The notes under the pieces were generated by a model. The model was not told where the DNA came from, did not search any database, and worked only from the letters and a program-made list of their open reading frames with translations. 12,850 bases of DNA from positions 1-12,850 of the forward strand of contig JAUVDD010000020.1 in assembly GCA_030595525.1 (NCBI GenBank). Reading direction: 5' to 3'. A program made the translations under genes and the position numbers. Below, one piece after another: positions 7,145-12,850 of this stretch. The stretch comes from Puniceicoccales bacterium (GTDB taxonomy: Bacteria; Verrucomicrobiota; Verrucomicrobiia; Opitutales; Oceanipulchritudinaceae). Position 1 is the first letter of the stretch, and every line of letters begins with the position of its first letter.

Positions 7145-8146
7145 ATGAGCGAGCTTAAAGGCAATTCAGTGATTATTTCGGGCGTCGGTTCCTTTACACC
7201 GCCCAAAGTCCTCAGCAACAATGATCTATCCAAGATTGTGGAAACGACAGATGAGTGGATTCGTTCCCGCACAGGCATCCGCGAGCGCCGTATCGCAGAT
7301 GACGATATGACGACTTCCGACATGGCTGCACAAGCTGGCAAGGAAGCCATCCAAAACGCAGGATTGGAAACCGATGATATCGGTTTGATCATCGTGGCAA
7401 CGGTGACTCCCGACATGCCATTCCCTAACACGGCCTGTTTTGTCCAGAAAAAGCTGGGAATGGGCAAAATCCCTGCATTCGACATCGAAGCAGCCTGCTC
7501 TGGATTTATTTATGCGATGGATGTCGCCCGTGGATTGATGGCTGTGAACGGCACCAAGCATGCCCTGGTCATTGGTGCGGAAAAACTCTCAAGCATCACC
7601 AACTGGGAAGACCGGACCACCTGTGTCCTCTTTGGCGATGGAGCTGGTGCTGTTGTTATCAGCAAGTCCGACAAGGAAGATGTCGGGATTCTAAACATCC
7701 TGACAGGTGCCGATGGTTCAGAAACCGATATCCTCATGGTACCGGGTGGTGGCAGCGCCAGTCCGTCTACCGTTGAGACCATCGAACGCTCCATGCATAA
7801 AATCCAAATGCAAGGTAACCAGGTCTTTAAACACGCCGTTCGTGTCATGTGCCAGAGTGCCAGCGATGTGCTTGAAAAATCCGGCCTGACCGCTGATGAT
7901 GTGGACATTGTCGTGCCGCACCAAGCCAACAACCGTATCATTGAAGCACTCGCACAGCGTCTTAATGTGGGCTTGGATCGTTTCAAAATCAATTTGGACC
8001 GGTACGGGAATACTTCAGCTGCTTCAATTCCGATCGCCCTCGATGAAGCCTATCGAAATGGTCGGATCCGCCCAGGTGACAACATTCTGATGGTGGCATT
8101 CGGAGGCGGTTTAACATGGGCCAGCGCAGTGATTCGTTGGCAATAA
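7145..8146 (+). CDS. fabH: 3-oxoacyl-[acyl-carrier-protein] synthase III (FabH)
   Basis: A 333-aa protein that condenses an acyl-CoA (usually acetyl-CoA) with malonyl-ACP to begin type II fatty-acid synthesis in the cytoplasm. The catalytic triad is visible: C118 in DIEAACSGF, H259 in VPHQANNRI, and N289 in YGNTSAASIP. Other hallmarks are TTDEWIRSRTGIRERR (34-49), FGDGAGAVV (163-171) and the C-terminal AFGGGLTWAS. The ATG at 7145 gives the usual start close to the first strand (VIISGVGSFTP). An in-frame TTG at 7100 would add 15 residues not typical of the family. An AGAGGGG motif at 7105-7111 is too far from the ATG to serve it, and no nearer Shine-Dalgarno motif is seen. The gene follows plsX and probably forms one transcription unit with it. 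Confidence 0.97.
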   Translation: MSELKGNSVIISGVGSFTPPKVLSNNDLSKIVETTDEWIRSRTGIRERRIADDDMTTSDMAAQAGKEAIQNAGLETDDIGLIIVATVTPDMPFPNTACFVQKKLGMGKIPAFDIEAACSGFIYAMDVARGLMAVNGTKHALVIGAEKLSSITNWEDRTTCVLFGDGAGAVVISKSDKEDVGILNILTGADGSETDILMVPGGGSASPSTVETIERSMHKIQMQGNQVFKHAVRVMCQSASDVLEKSGLTADDVDIVVPHQANNRIIEALAQRLNVGLDRFKINLDRYGNTSAASIPIALDEAYRNGRIRPGDNILMVAFGGGLTWASAVIRWQ

Positions 8147-8225
8147 ACTCAGATTGATACGATTTCCAATACATTTAAGGAAAATGGTTTGCTCTGAGAC
8201 AGAATTCATCTGCAATTAAAAACGT

Positions 8226-9257
8226 ATGACGAGGTTTTCCCTTATTCTATTTAGCCTGCTATTCGTGCTACCTCCGGTACACGCAATAAATTTATTCTGG
8301 TGGAGAGAAGCTCCCATCGACATTTCGCCCACTATCCAGACTGAGCAAGCTCGTCCAGTTTATCAAAAAGCTGTGGCTGCCGAGCGTGATGGCCGTATGC
8401 GGAGAGCGCTCAGGATGTATAAGGAGATTTATGAAGAATATCCTGCATCCAGCTTCACCGCACAAGCTCTCTTCAACTCCGCGGTGATCCGGTACGACCG
8501 GAAGGATTGGAAGAAATCCTTCGCTGCTTTCCAGTCGATTTTGATCTATCATCCGGATTTCCCCCAATTCAACGAGATTGTCGAATACCAATTCAAGATT
8601 GCGTTGGCCCAGGCAGACGGGGATGGAGTTCGATTCATGTTCGTCATTCCATCGAGGGCATACAACCGGGCAGTAGAATACTTCGAGATTGTGATCCGAA
8701 ATGCCCCCTACTCCGATCTCGCCCCGCTTGCCTTGATGAACGTCGCCCTGATTCGCCAGTACCAGAATGAAATTGCAGTGGCAATCGACGCTCTGGACCG
8801 GCTGATTAATTCCTATCCCTCCAGTTTGCTGGCGGATGATGCTTACCTGTCATTGGCGGAAACATTCGCTGAACTGGTTCAAGGACCCATGTACGATCAG
8901 GGAGCTACCCGTGAAGCAATTTCCTACTTTGAGGATTTCCTCATTCTATTCTCAACAAACGAGGAACTGGAACGGGCTGAAAAAGGCCTGGCCGACATGG
9001 AAGATGTCTATGCGAGGAGTAAGCTGGTTATCGGACAGTATTATTTCAAATATCGTCGCTGGTATCAGGCTGCGGAAATCTTCTTCAATGAAGCAATCAC
9101 GACTGCACCTGACTCCGAATCGGCGTTCACTGCCCGTGGTTACATTGAGCAAATTGAAGCTATTCGGGCCAATTGGACTCCTCCGGACCCAACCTCGCCC
9201 GATCAACAAAAGCAGAAGTCTTTTGTCAGCCGCCTGTTTAAACGGTTCGTTTCCTGA
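8226..9257 (+). CDS. bamD: BamD-like outer-membrane assembly TPR protein
   Basis: A 343-aa exported protein. Residues 1-20 are a signal peptide ending PPVHA; there is no lipobox cysteine. Tetratricopeptide-type helix pairs follow at roughly 44-75 (YQKAVAAERDGRMRRALRMY), 77-112, 142-200 (including IAVAIDALDRLINSYPSS) and 205-300 (AISYFEDFLILF, then QYYFKYRRWYQAAEIFFNEA). The repeated A...F......YP...A..AL pattern is the BamD/YfiO style. BamD helps BamA insert beta-barrel proteins in the outer membrane. The C-terminus (about 318-343) is proline- and charge-rich with a basic end, KSFVSRLFKRFVS. BamD is usually a lipoprotein, so this variant would need another means of staying at the membrane, or it is a soluble periplasmic relative. 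The LptE-like gene begins 2 bases after its stop. Confidence 0.72.
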   Translation: MTRFSLILFSLLFVLPPVHAINLFWWREAPIDISPTIQTEQARPVYQKAVAAERDGRMRRALRMYKEIYEEYPASSFTAQALFNSAVIRYDRKDWKKSFAAFQSILIYHPDFPQFNEIVEYQFKIALAQADGDGVRFMFVIPSRAYNRAVEYFEIVIRNAPYSDLAPLALMNVALIRQYQNEIAVAIDALDRLINSYPSSLLADDAYLSLAETFAELVQGPMYDQGATREAISYFEDFLILFSTNEELERAEKGLADMEDVYARSKLVIGQYYFKYRRWYQAAEIFFNEAITTAPDSESAFTARGYIEQIEAIRANWTPPDPTSPDQQKQKSFVSRLFKRFVS

Positions 9258-9259
9258 TC

Positions 9260-9787
9260 ATGCATCCATATATCCGCTTCAGCCTGATGCTTGCCGTGCT
9301 CGTCATGGGCTTGAACGGATGCACCAACTATTCACCTCTTGTGCCGAAGCAGGAGCCTATTCAAATCGCCGTTTTACCGGTGGTGAACGAATCGGACATT
9401 CCTCAGATCATCGCTCCACTGTCCCGCAACTTGAGGGAAAAGCTCGCCCATTCACCCAACTGGGAACTCGTGGGACAGGATCAAGCCGAAGCAAAATTGC
9501 ATGTAACGGTCCTTGAACTCGAGAAACGCACCATGGCCAGGGATCCACGAGATACAGGTAGGCCCCTCTCCTTTCATGAAGAAGTACGCGTGGCGGTTGA
9601 ATGGATCAGCGAACTACCCGCGCCTTGGGGTGCCAATAAGGTCATAGAAATGTCCAGCGACCAGATTTTGTATGCCCAACCCAGTTTGACCGATGCCCGA
9701 ACCAGCGCAACCCCAGGACTTGCTGATCGATTAGCAGAAAAAATCCTGCAGCGTCTTGATTGGGACAACATCGAAGCCGGAAAATAA
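9260..9787 (+). CDS. LptE-like outer-membrane lipoprotein
   Basis: A 175-aa lipoprotein precursor. MHPYIRFSLMLAVLVMGLNG is a lipoprotein signal peptide and LNGC (18-21) the lipobox, placing the lipid on C21. After a short Y/P-rich linker, IQIAVLPVVNESDIPQIIAP then LSRNLREKLAHSPNWELVGQ follows the LptE order: a strand, N[EQ][ST], P, then an amphipathic helix and a second strand. It continues DQAEAKLHVTVLELEKR (the AD..L...V strand), another strand pair, and a C-terminal helix GLADRLAEKILQRLDW. LptE plugs the LptD barrel that inserts lipopolysaccharide in the outer leaflet. The sequence identity to E. coli LptE looks low, so the call rests on architecture. Its place between a bamD-like gene and rpe suggests a shared transcript (2-base gaps on both sides). 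Confidence 0.65.
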   Translation: MHPYIRFSLMLAVLVMGLNGCTNYSPLVPKQEPIQIAVLPVVNESDIPQIIAPLSRNLREKLAHSPNWELVGQDQAEAKLHVTVLELEKRTMARDPRDTGRPLSFHEEVRVAVEWISELPAPWGANKVIEMSSDQILYAQPSLTDARTSATPGLADRLAEKILQRLDWDNIEAGK

Positions 9788-9789
9788 CC

Positions 9790-10461
9790 ATGTCTGGCAT
9801 TGCTCCACACGAACTTCGTTTGGCTCCTTCCATTCTGGCTGCTGACCATTCATCGCTGGTGGAGGGACTGAAGATTGTTCAAGAACTCCCAATCAAGTGG
9901 CTTCACTTGGACATCATGGATGGTCATTTCGTGCCAAATTTCAGCTTTGGCCCACAAACGGTAGCGGATTTGCGCAAACGGGACTCCAATCTCTTTTTCG
10001 ATACACACCTCATGCTTGATAATCCAGATAAGCACTTGGATGCCTTTCTGGATGCTGGTTCCAATCTGGTTTCTATTCATATCGAACCCGATTATGATGT
10101 TGATGCCACATTGGATCGTATAAGGAATGCTGACCGGCAATGTGGGATTGTTTTAAACCCAGCCACTCCCGCGCAAGCGGCCCTTCCCTATTTGGATAAA
10201 GTCGACTTGATTCTGTTAATGACTGTGTGGCCGGGATTCGGTGGTCAGAGTTTCATAAAAGACACCTTGCCAAAAATGGGTTTGCTCAATGCATGGCGTA
10301 AGGAACGCGGGCTGAATTTCCGATTGGAAGTGGATGGTGGCGTTGACCTGAATACAGCTCAGCTTTGTCGTGAAGAGGGCGTTGATACGTTCGTTGCTGG
10401 TACCGCCTTTTTCAAGGCACCCGACCGTGCCGCCTTCCTTAAGGCAATCGAGCATCCATGA
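9790..10461 (+). CDS. rpe: Ribulose-phosphate 3-epimerase
   Basis: A 223-aa TIM-barrel enzyme that interconverts ribulose-5-phosphate and xylulose-5-phosphate in the pentose phosphate pathway. Visible active-site positions are S14 in LAPSILAAD, H39 and D41 in WLHLDIMDGHFVPNF, H73 in FFDTHLM, and D182 in EVDGGV. These are the usual metal-binding and acid/base residues. The phosphate-binding segment is MTVWPGFGGQSFI (144-156), with Trp where many family members have Asn or His. ATG 9790 is used because it directly gives the expected short N-terminus; a longer in-frame start at 9760 would overlap the LptE-like gene. The ATG is 2 bases after that gene's stop, suggesting tight co-transcription. 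A pair of palindromes follows the stop codon. Confidence 0.96.
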   Translation: MSGIAPHELRLAPSILAADHSSLVEGLKIVQELPIKWLHLDIMDGHFVPNFSFGPQTVADLRKRDSNLFFDTHLMLDNPDKHLDAFLDAGSNLVSIHIEPDYDVDATLDRIRNADRQCGIVLNPATPAQAALPYLDKVDLILLMTVWPGFGGQSFIKDTLPKMGLLNAWRKERGLNFRLEVDGGVDLNTAQLCREEGVDTFVAGTAFFKAPDRAAFLKAIEHP

Positions 10462-10468
10462 AGTAAAT

Positions 10469-10545
10469 GACAGGCTGGAAGCCTGTCCTCCGGTATCGAA
10501 TAGGTTCCTCGGTGTCGTATGGATGACAGGCATCCTTGCCTGTCA
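10469..10545. repeat. REPIN-like pair of related palindromes
   Basis: Two hairpins share the arms GACAGGC/GCCTGTC. The first (10469-10487) has an 8-bp stem GACAGGCT/AGCCTGTC with a GGA loop. The second (10524-10545) has a 9-bp stem TGACAGGCA/TGCCTGTCA with a TCCT loop. Between them, CCTCCGGTATCGAATAGG and CCTCGGTGTCGTATGG are an imperfect direct repeat. The whole sits between the convergent ends of rpe and the ymdB-type gene. Paired REP-type palindromes of this size are typical of non-autonomous elements mobilised by REP-associated (RAYT) transposases; this is inferred from form. They could also act as 3'-end stabilisers or rho-assisted terminators, as no T-run follows on either strand. Confidence 0.7.
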
Positions 10546-10555
10546 AAACAACCTC

Positions 10556-11341
10556 CTAATCGACCACCATCTTGAAGCGCTCAAAGCTCTGGCAACCGCG
10601 TTTTCCCTTTTCCACTTCGAAAATGACCCCATGCAACTGGACGTTTTTCTCCGCCACAGTAAATCGTCGGGGCATTCCATCGATAAATCGCCGAATAATC
10701 GGCTCAATATCCCTTCCCAGTACACTATCATAGGGGCCACTCATTCCCGCATCGGTGATGTATCCGGTCCCACGGGGAAGGATTCTCGCATCCGCGGTCG
10801 GAATATGTGTGTGGGTTCCAATTACTGCCCCAACCCGGCCATCCAGGTACCATCCCAGCGCCATTTTTTCTGAAGTCGTTTCCGCATGGGTTTCAACAAG
10901 GATGCTGTCACATTCTTCACGCATCGAATCGATGTACTCTGCAATCACCGGAAATCCTGCTGCCGAACTGATTTTCACCAGTTGATTACCCAACATTGTC
11001 ACCACCCCAAGGCGCAGGCCATCGACCTCCAGCACCAGATGCGGCTTCCCCGGACTCCCCTTAAACAGATTGAATGGGCGACAAATGAAAGGCAGGTCAT
11101 CTATCTCCTTTTCGAATCCCCGCTGGTCCCAGCAATGGTCCCCGAGAGTGATGCCGTCGACGCCGGCAGCGTGCAATTCCTCCGCAATGACTTTTGTCAA
11201 CCCGGACCCGCCAGCGGCATTCTCACCGTTGACGATCACCAGGTCGATTTGCTCCTTTTCACGGATTGCCTGGATATGCTGAATCACAGCCTGCCTTCCA
11301 GACCTGCCAACGATATCACCAAGAAAAAGTATTCGGGACAT
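10556..11341 (-). CDS. YmdB/TIGR00282-family metallophosphodiesterase
   Basis: A 261-aa cytoplasmic protein of usual family length. Motifs in order: FLGDIVGRSGR (6-16, D9), VIVNGENAAGGSGLT (35-49, E40, N41), TLGDHCWD (65-72), VETHAETTSEK (149-159, H152), GTHTHIPTADARILPRGTGY (175-194, H177, H179), and TDAGMSGPYDSVLG (196-209). These match the two-metal centre of YmdB/DR1281 phosphodiesterases, which hydrolyse 2',3'-cyclic nucleotides and related substrates and in Bacillus affect biofilm formation. The motif usually written GNH is GDH here (D68), so one metal ligand differs while the catalytic H69 remains. The gene is convergent with rpe and divergent from the ilvB leader region. No Shine-Dalgarno motif is seen before ATG 11341. 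The physiological role in this organism is unknown. Confidence 0.9.
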   Translation of the reverse strand: MSRILFLGDIVGRSGRQAVIQHIQAIREKEQIDLVIVNGENAAGGSGLTKVIAEELHAAGVDGITLGDHCWDQRGFEKEIDDLPFICRPFNLFKGSPGKPHLVLEVDGLRLGVVTMLGNQLVKISSAAGFPVIAEYIDSMREECDSILVETHAETTSEKMALGWYLDGRVGAVIGTHTHIPTADARILPRGTGYITDAGMSGPYDSVLGRDIEPIIRRFIDGMPRRFTVAEKNVQLHGVIFEVEKGKRGCQSFERFKMVVD

Positions 11342-11400
11342 ATCGATATTAGGGCGTCACTATCACCAATCTGCAATGTCTGATTTTCTTCAAATCCGTT

Positions 11401-11429
11401 TTTAACCGAAAATCTCTTGCCTTTTTCAA
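11401..11429 (-). promoter_or_regulatory. Weak candidate promoter for the ymdB-type gene
   Basis: On the minus strand TTGAAA (11429-11424) is followed by 17 bases and GTTAAA (11406-11401). The -35 matches 5/6 and the -10 only 3/6. A start near 11394 would leave a leader of about 53 bases. It lies in the 287-base gap between ymdB and ilvB. Nothing else of note was seen in 11342-11465 apart from general A/T richness. Confidence 0.22.
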
Positions 11430-11471
11430 CAGTCGTTCTTTTCTGACCTCCGAACATTTGCGACGAACCTT

Positions 11472-11477
11472 TATAAA
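11472..11477 (+). promoter_or_regulatory. Candidate -10 box of the ilv leader transcript
   Basis: TATAAA lies within an A/T-rich run and matches the -10 consensus at 5/6. No convincing -35 hexamer is found 15-19 bases upstream (CTGACC at 11443-11448 is too far). The box ends 9 bases before the GTG of the leader peptide, so transcription would begin at or a few bases before that codon and translation would be leaderless or nearly so. Confidence 0.35.
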
Positions 11478-11486
11478 TATACCAAA

Positions 11487-11555
11487 GTGAAAACACGGAT
11501 CCCATACGCTCTGAATCTCGTATTAGTCGAGCTGGTGGTCCTAGTCGTCGCCTAA
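11487..11555 (+). CDS. Branched-chain amino-acid leader peptide upstream of ilvB
   Basis: A 22-codon frame from GTG 11487 to TAA 11553-11555. The start, MKTRIPYAL, is followed by NLVLVELVVLVVA. Among the last 14 residues 5 are Leu (CTG twice, CTC, TTA, CTA) and 6 are Val, with one Ile earlier. Such a Leu/Val-dense peptide, 73 bases before the gene for the first shared enzyme of Val and Leu synthesis, is the hallmark of attenuation control. Ribosomes would stall on the Leu/Val codons when charged tRNAs are scarce and change the folding of the RNA beyond. No in-frame ATG or alternative start lies upstream within reach, and no Shine-Dalgarno motif is seen. Stems that would respond to ribosome position begin at the stop codon. 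It is comparable in kind, not in sequence, to E. coli ilv leader peptides. Expression is not proven. Confidence 0.72.
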   Translation: MKTRIPYALNLVLVELVVLVVA

Positions 11556-11610
11556 AGCGGGCTGCTAACTGTTGCTGCCTGCTTGACAACCGCTTTCCGG
11601 GAAACCGGAA
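11554..11610 (+). promoter_or_regulatory. Alternative RNA stems of the putative ilv attenuator
   Basis: The strand starting in the leader stop codon can pair in two exclusive ways. AAGCGGGC (11555-11562) pairs with GCCTGCTT (11577-11584) over 8 bp with one G-U. AAAGCGG (11554-11560) pairs with CCGCTTT (11590-11596) over 7 perfect bp. A third hairpin, TTCCGGGAAACCGGAA (11595-11610), has a 6-bp stem and a GAAA tetraloop and shares two bases with the second option. A ribosome at or near the leader stop would cover the common 5' strand. No T-run follows any stem, so this does not read as a standard intrinsic terminator; translational or rho-linked control of ilvB is possible. Folding was judged by eye. 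Confidence 0.5.
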
Positions 11611-11628
11611 TGAATTAACTGTGCAAAA

Positions 11629-12850
11629 ATGAAAATGACATCACAATCCCAACCCAACAACCCCGAACAAGCAACCATACCCGCTTCCGAGCTGGCGCCA
11701 GTCAAAGGTGCGGACCTGCTGGTACAATGTCTGGAGCGGGAAAATGTCGAAGTCATTTTCGCCTACCCGGGTGGTGCTTCCATGGAAATCCACCAGGGTC
11801 TGGTCAAGTCCGGCAAGATCCGCACAATCCTGCCACGTCATGAACAAGGATGCGGATTCATGGCTCACGGATACTCCCGGGCAACCGGCAAAACAGGTGT
11901 CTGCATGGCTACAAGTGGCCCCGGAGCAACAAATCTCGTCACCTGTATCGCTGATGCCCAGATGGATTCCATTCCAATGATCGCCATCACGGGTCAGGTC
12001 CATCAGAATTTTATCGGTAAAAATGCCTTCCAGGAAACAGACATTTTCGGCATCACTCTGCCGATCGTGAAGCACTCCTATCTGGTCCTGGATATCAAGG
12101 ATATCCCGAGAATCGTAAAGGAAGCGTTCCATATTGCCCGGACCGGCCGTCCTGGACCTGTTGTCATCGACATAGCAAAGGATGTCCAGCAGACCATGAT
12201 TGGTGGCAAGGAGCTTCAGGCTGCTCTTGACGCTGAAATGATGATCAATGGGTACAAGCATGAACCCAAAGCGTTTGACGACGAGTTGAACGCCATTCTT
12301 GACCAATGTGCGGAAGCTACACGTCCGGTTATTTACATCGGTGGAGGAATTGTCAGCGGTGGAGCTGAAGCTGAGTTGAAGGAATTCGCTGAGCTGACCG
12401 GGTTCCCGGTAACCTCCACATTGATGGGACTTGGTGGATTTGATGAAAACCACCAGCAGAGCCTGCGTTGGTTCGGGATGCACGGTTGTGTTTCCGGCAA
12501 CTGGGCAGTTTGTGAAAGTTCACTATTGCTCGCGCTGGGCGCGCGCTTTGACGACCGCATCACCGGTTTGATTTCAAAATTTGCTCCGGAAGCAACCATT
12601 GCCCACATCGATATCGACAAGTCTGAACACGACAAAAACAAGGTGGTCGAATTCCCTGTTCACTCGGAAATCAAGTACGCTTTGCGACGACTGATCGAGT
12701 TGGCAAAGGAACGTAATTTCAAGAAACCCGAAATCACCGAGTGGAACAACAAGGTGTATGGCTGGCGCGAGGAGTATCCCTTCCAGTTTGATGAAAGTGA
12801 CCACATTATCCCCCAGTTGGCCATTCGGACCTTATATGAAGAAACCAAGG
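11629..12850 (+). CDS. ilvB: Acetolactate synthase large subunit, 3' end beyond the window
   Basis: At least 407 residues from ATG 11629 to the right edge. The enzyme joins two pyruvates to acetolactate, or pyruvate and 2-oxobutyrate to acetohydroxybutyrate, opening Val, Leu and Ile synthesis; it uses thiamine diphosphate, Mg and FAD. The N-terminal domain shows [25 protein letters not shown] (46-50), LPRHEQG with the cofactor-activating E72, [11 protein letters not shown], and ITGQV followed by [10 protein letters not shown]. The central domain includes [37 protein letters not shown] and HIDIDKSE. The family's usual residues after PGGA are replaced here by SMEIHQ. A ~25-residue Ser/Pro/Gln-rich N-terminal extension precedes the domain. 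The ATG at 11635 is an alternative start. There is no clear Shine-Dalgarno motif. A Leu/Val-rich leader peptide lies 73 bases upstream. The C-terminal ThDP pyrophosphate-binding domain is not in view. Confidence 0.96.
   Translation, partial: MKMTSQSQPNNPEQATIPASELAPVKGADLLVQCLERENVEVIFAYPGGASMEIHQGLVKSGKIRTILPRHEQGCGFMAHGYSRATGKTGVCMATSGPGATNLVTCIADAQMDSIPMIAITGQVHQNFIGKNAFQETDIFGITLPIVKHSYLVLDIKDIPRIVKEAFHIARTGRPGPVVIDIAKDVQQTMIGGKELQAALDAEMMINGYKHEPKAFDDELNAILDQCAEATRPVIYIGGGIVSGGAEAELKEFAELTGFPVTSTLMGLGGFDENHQQSLRWFGMHGCVSGNWAVCESSLLLALGARFDDRITGLISKFAPEATIAHIDIDKSEHDKNKVVEFPVHSEIKYALRRLIELAKERNFKKPEITEWNNKVYGWREEYPFQFDESDHIIPQLAIRTLYEETK

Noticed and set aside
8147-8225. Promoter for the bamD-like gene in the 79-base gap after fabH
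   Set aside because: TTGATA and TTGCTC occur but no acceptable -10 box sits at the right distance from either, so no promoter is called.
10524-10550. Second palindrome after rpe as an intrinsic terminator
   Set aside because: It is followed by AAAACA on the plus strand, with no T-run; on the minus strand the far side reads ATCCAT, also not a T-run.
11517-11531. Small hairpin CTCG/CGAG inside the leader peptide frame
   Set aside because: Only 4 base pairs with a 7-base loop; too weak to claim as a regulatory element.
11583-11588. Perfect TTGACA inside the ilv leader region as a second promoter for ilvB
   Set aside because: The hexamer at the right distance (CGGAAT at 11606) matches the -10 consensus at only 3/6; chance occurrence within the stem region is likely.
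11595-11610. GAAA-capped hairpin as a Rho-independent terminator
   Set aside because: It is followed by TGAATTAACTG rather than a T-run, so it was listed as a regulatory stem only.
11641-12483. Long open frame on the minus strand opposite ilvB (280 codons)
   Set aside because: It lies wholly within ilvB, which has clear family motifs on the other strand; the reverse translation has no recognisable domain.

Overview
The window looks like an ordinary chromosomal segment from a diderm (outer-membrane-bearing) bacterium of roughly 50% GC. Gene content (BamD-like, LptE-like, YdbH/YnbE/YdbL and LolA-like envelope proteins), protein style and the frequent lack of Shine-Dalgarno sequences suggest Verrucomicrobiota, perhaps the Opitutae/Puniceicoccales group. 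That placement is an inference from memory of protein style, not from a search. No mobile-element genes, tRNA, rRNA or CRISPR arrays were seen.

Layout. Positions 1-3748 (minus strand) hold an envelope cluster, read right to left: a LolA-like exported protein, a large AsmA/TamB-like YdbH protein, a YnbE-like lipoprotein and a YdbL (DUF1318) protein cut by the window edge. This is the E. coli ydbH-ynbE-ydbL order with a LolA-fold gene added in front. Divergently, 3835-8146 (plus strand) carries aroC (chorismate synthase), an unrecognised protein resembling a decayed CobW/COG0523 GTPase, rpmF (ribosomal protein L32, 59 aa, without zinc-ribbon cysteines), plsX and fabH. Here the L32 gene is linked to the start of phospholipid and fatty-acid synthesis. 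Positions 8226-10461 (plus) carry a BamD-like TPR protein, an LptE-like lipoprotein and rpe, almost end to end. A pair of related palindromes, possibly a REPIN, separates rpe from the convergent ymdB-type phosphodiesterase gene (10556-11341, minus). The window ends inside ilvB, the acetolactate synthase large subunit (11629 onward, plus).

The most notable regulatory signal lies before ilvB. A 22-codon reading frame starting GTG at 11487 encodes a peptide whose last 14 residues include 5 Leu and 6 Val. It is followed by two mutually exclusive stems and a GNRA-capped hairpin. This has the form of a branched-chain amino-acid attenuator, but no T-run terminator is visible, so the mechanism may not be the textbook one. 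A second regulatory oddity is a strong intrinsic terminator (5968-5994) that ends 7 bases before the plsX ATG. Third, several minus- and plus-strand genes have a -10-like box placed so close to the start codon that leaderless mRNAs are plausible.
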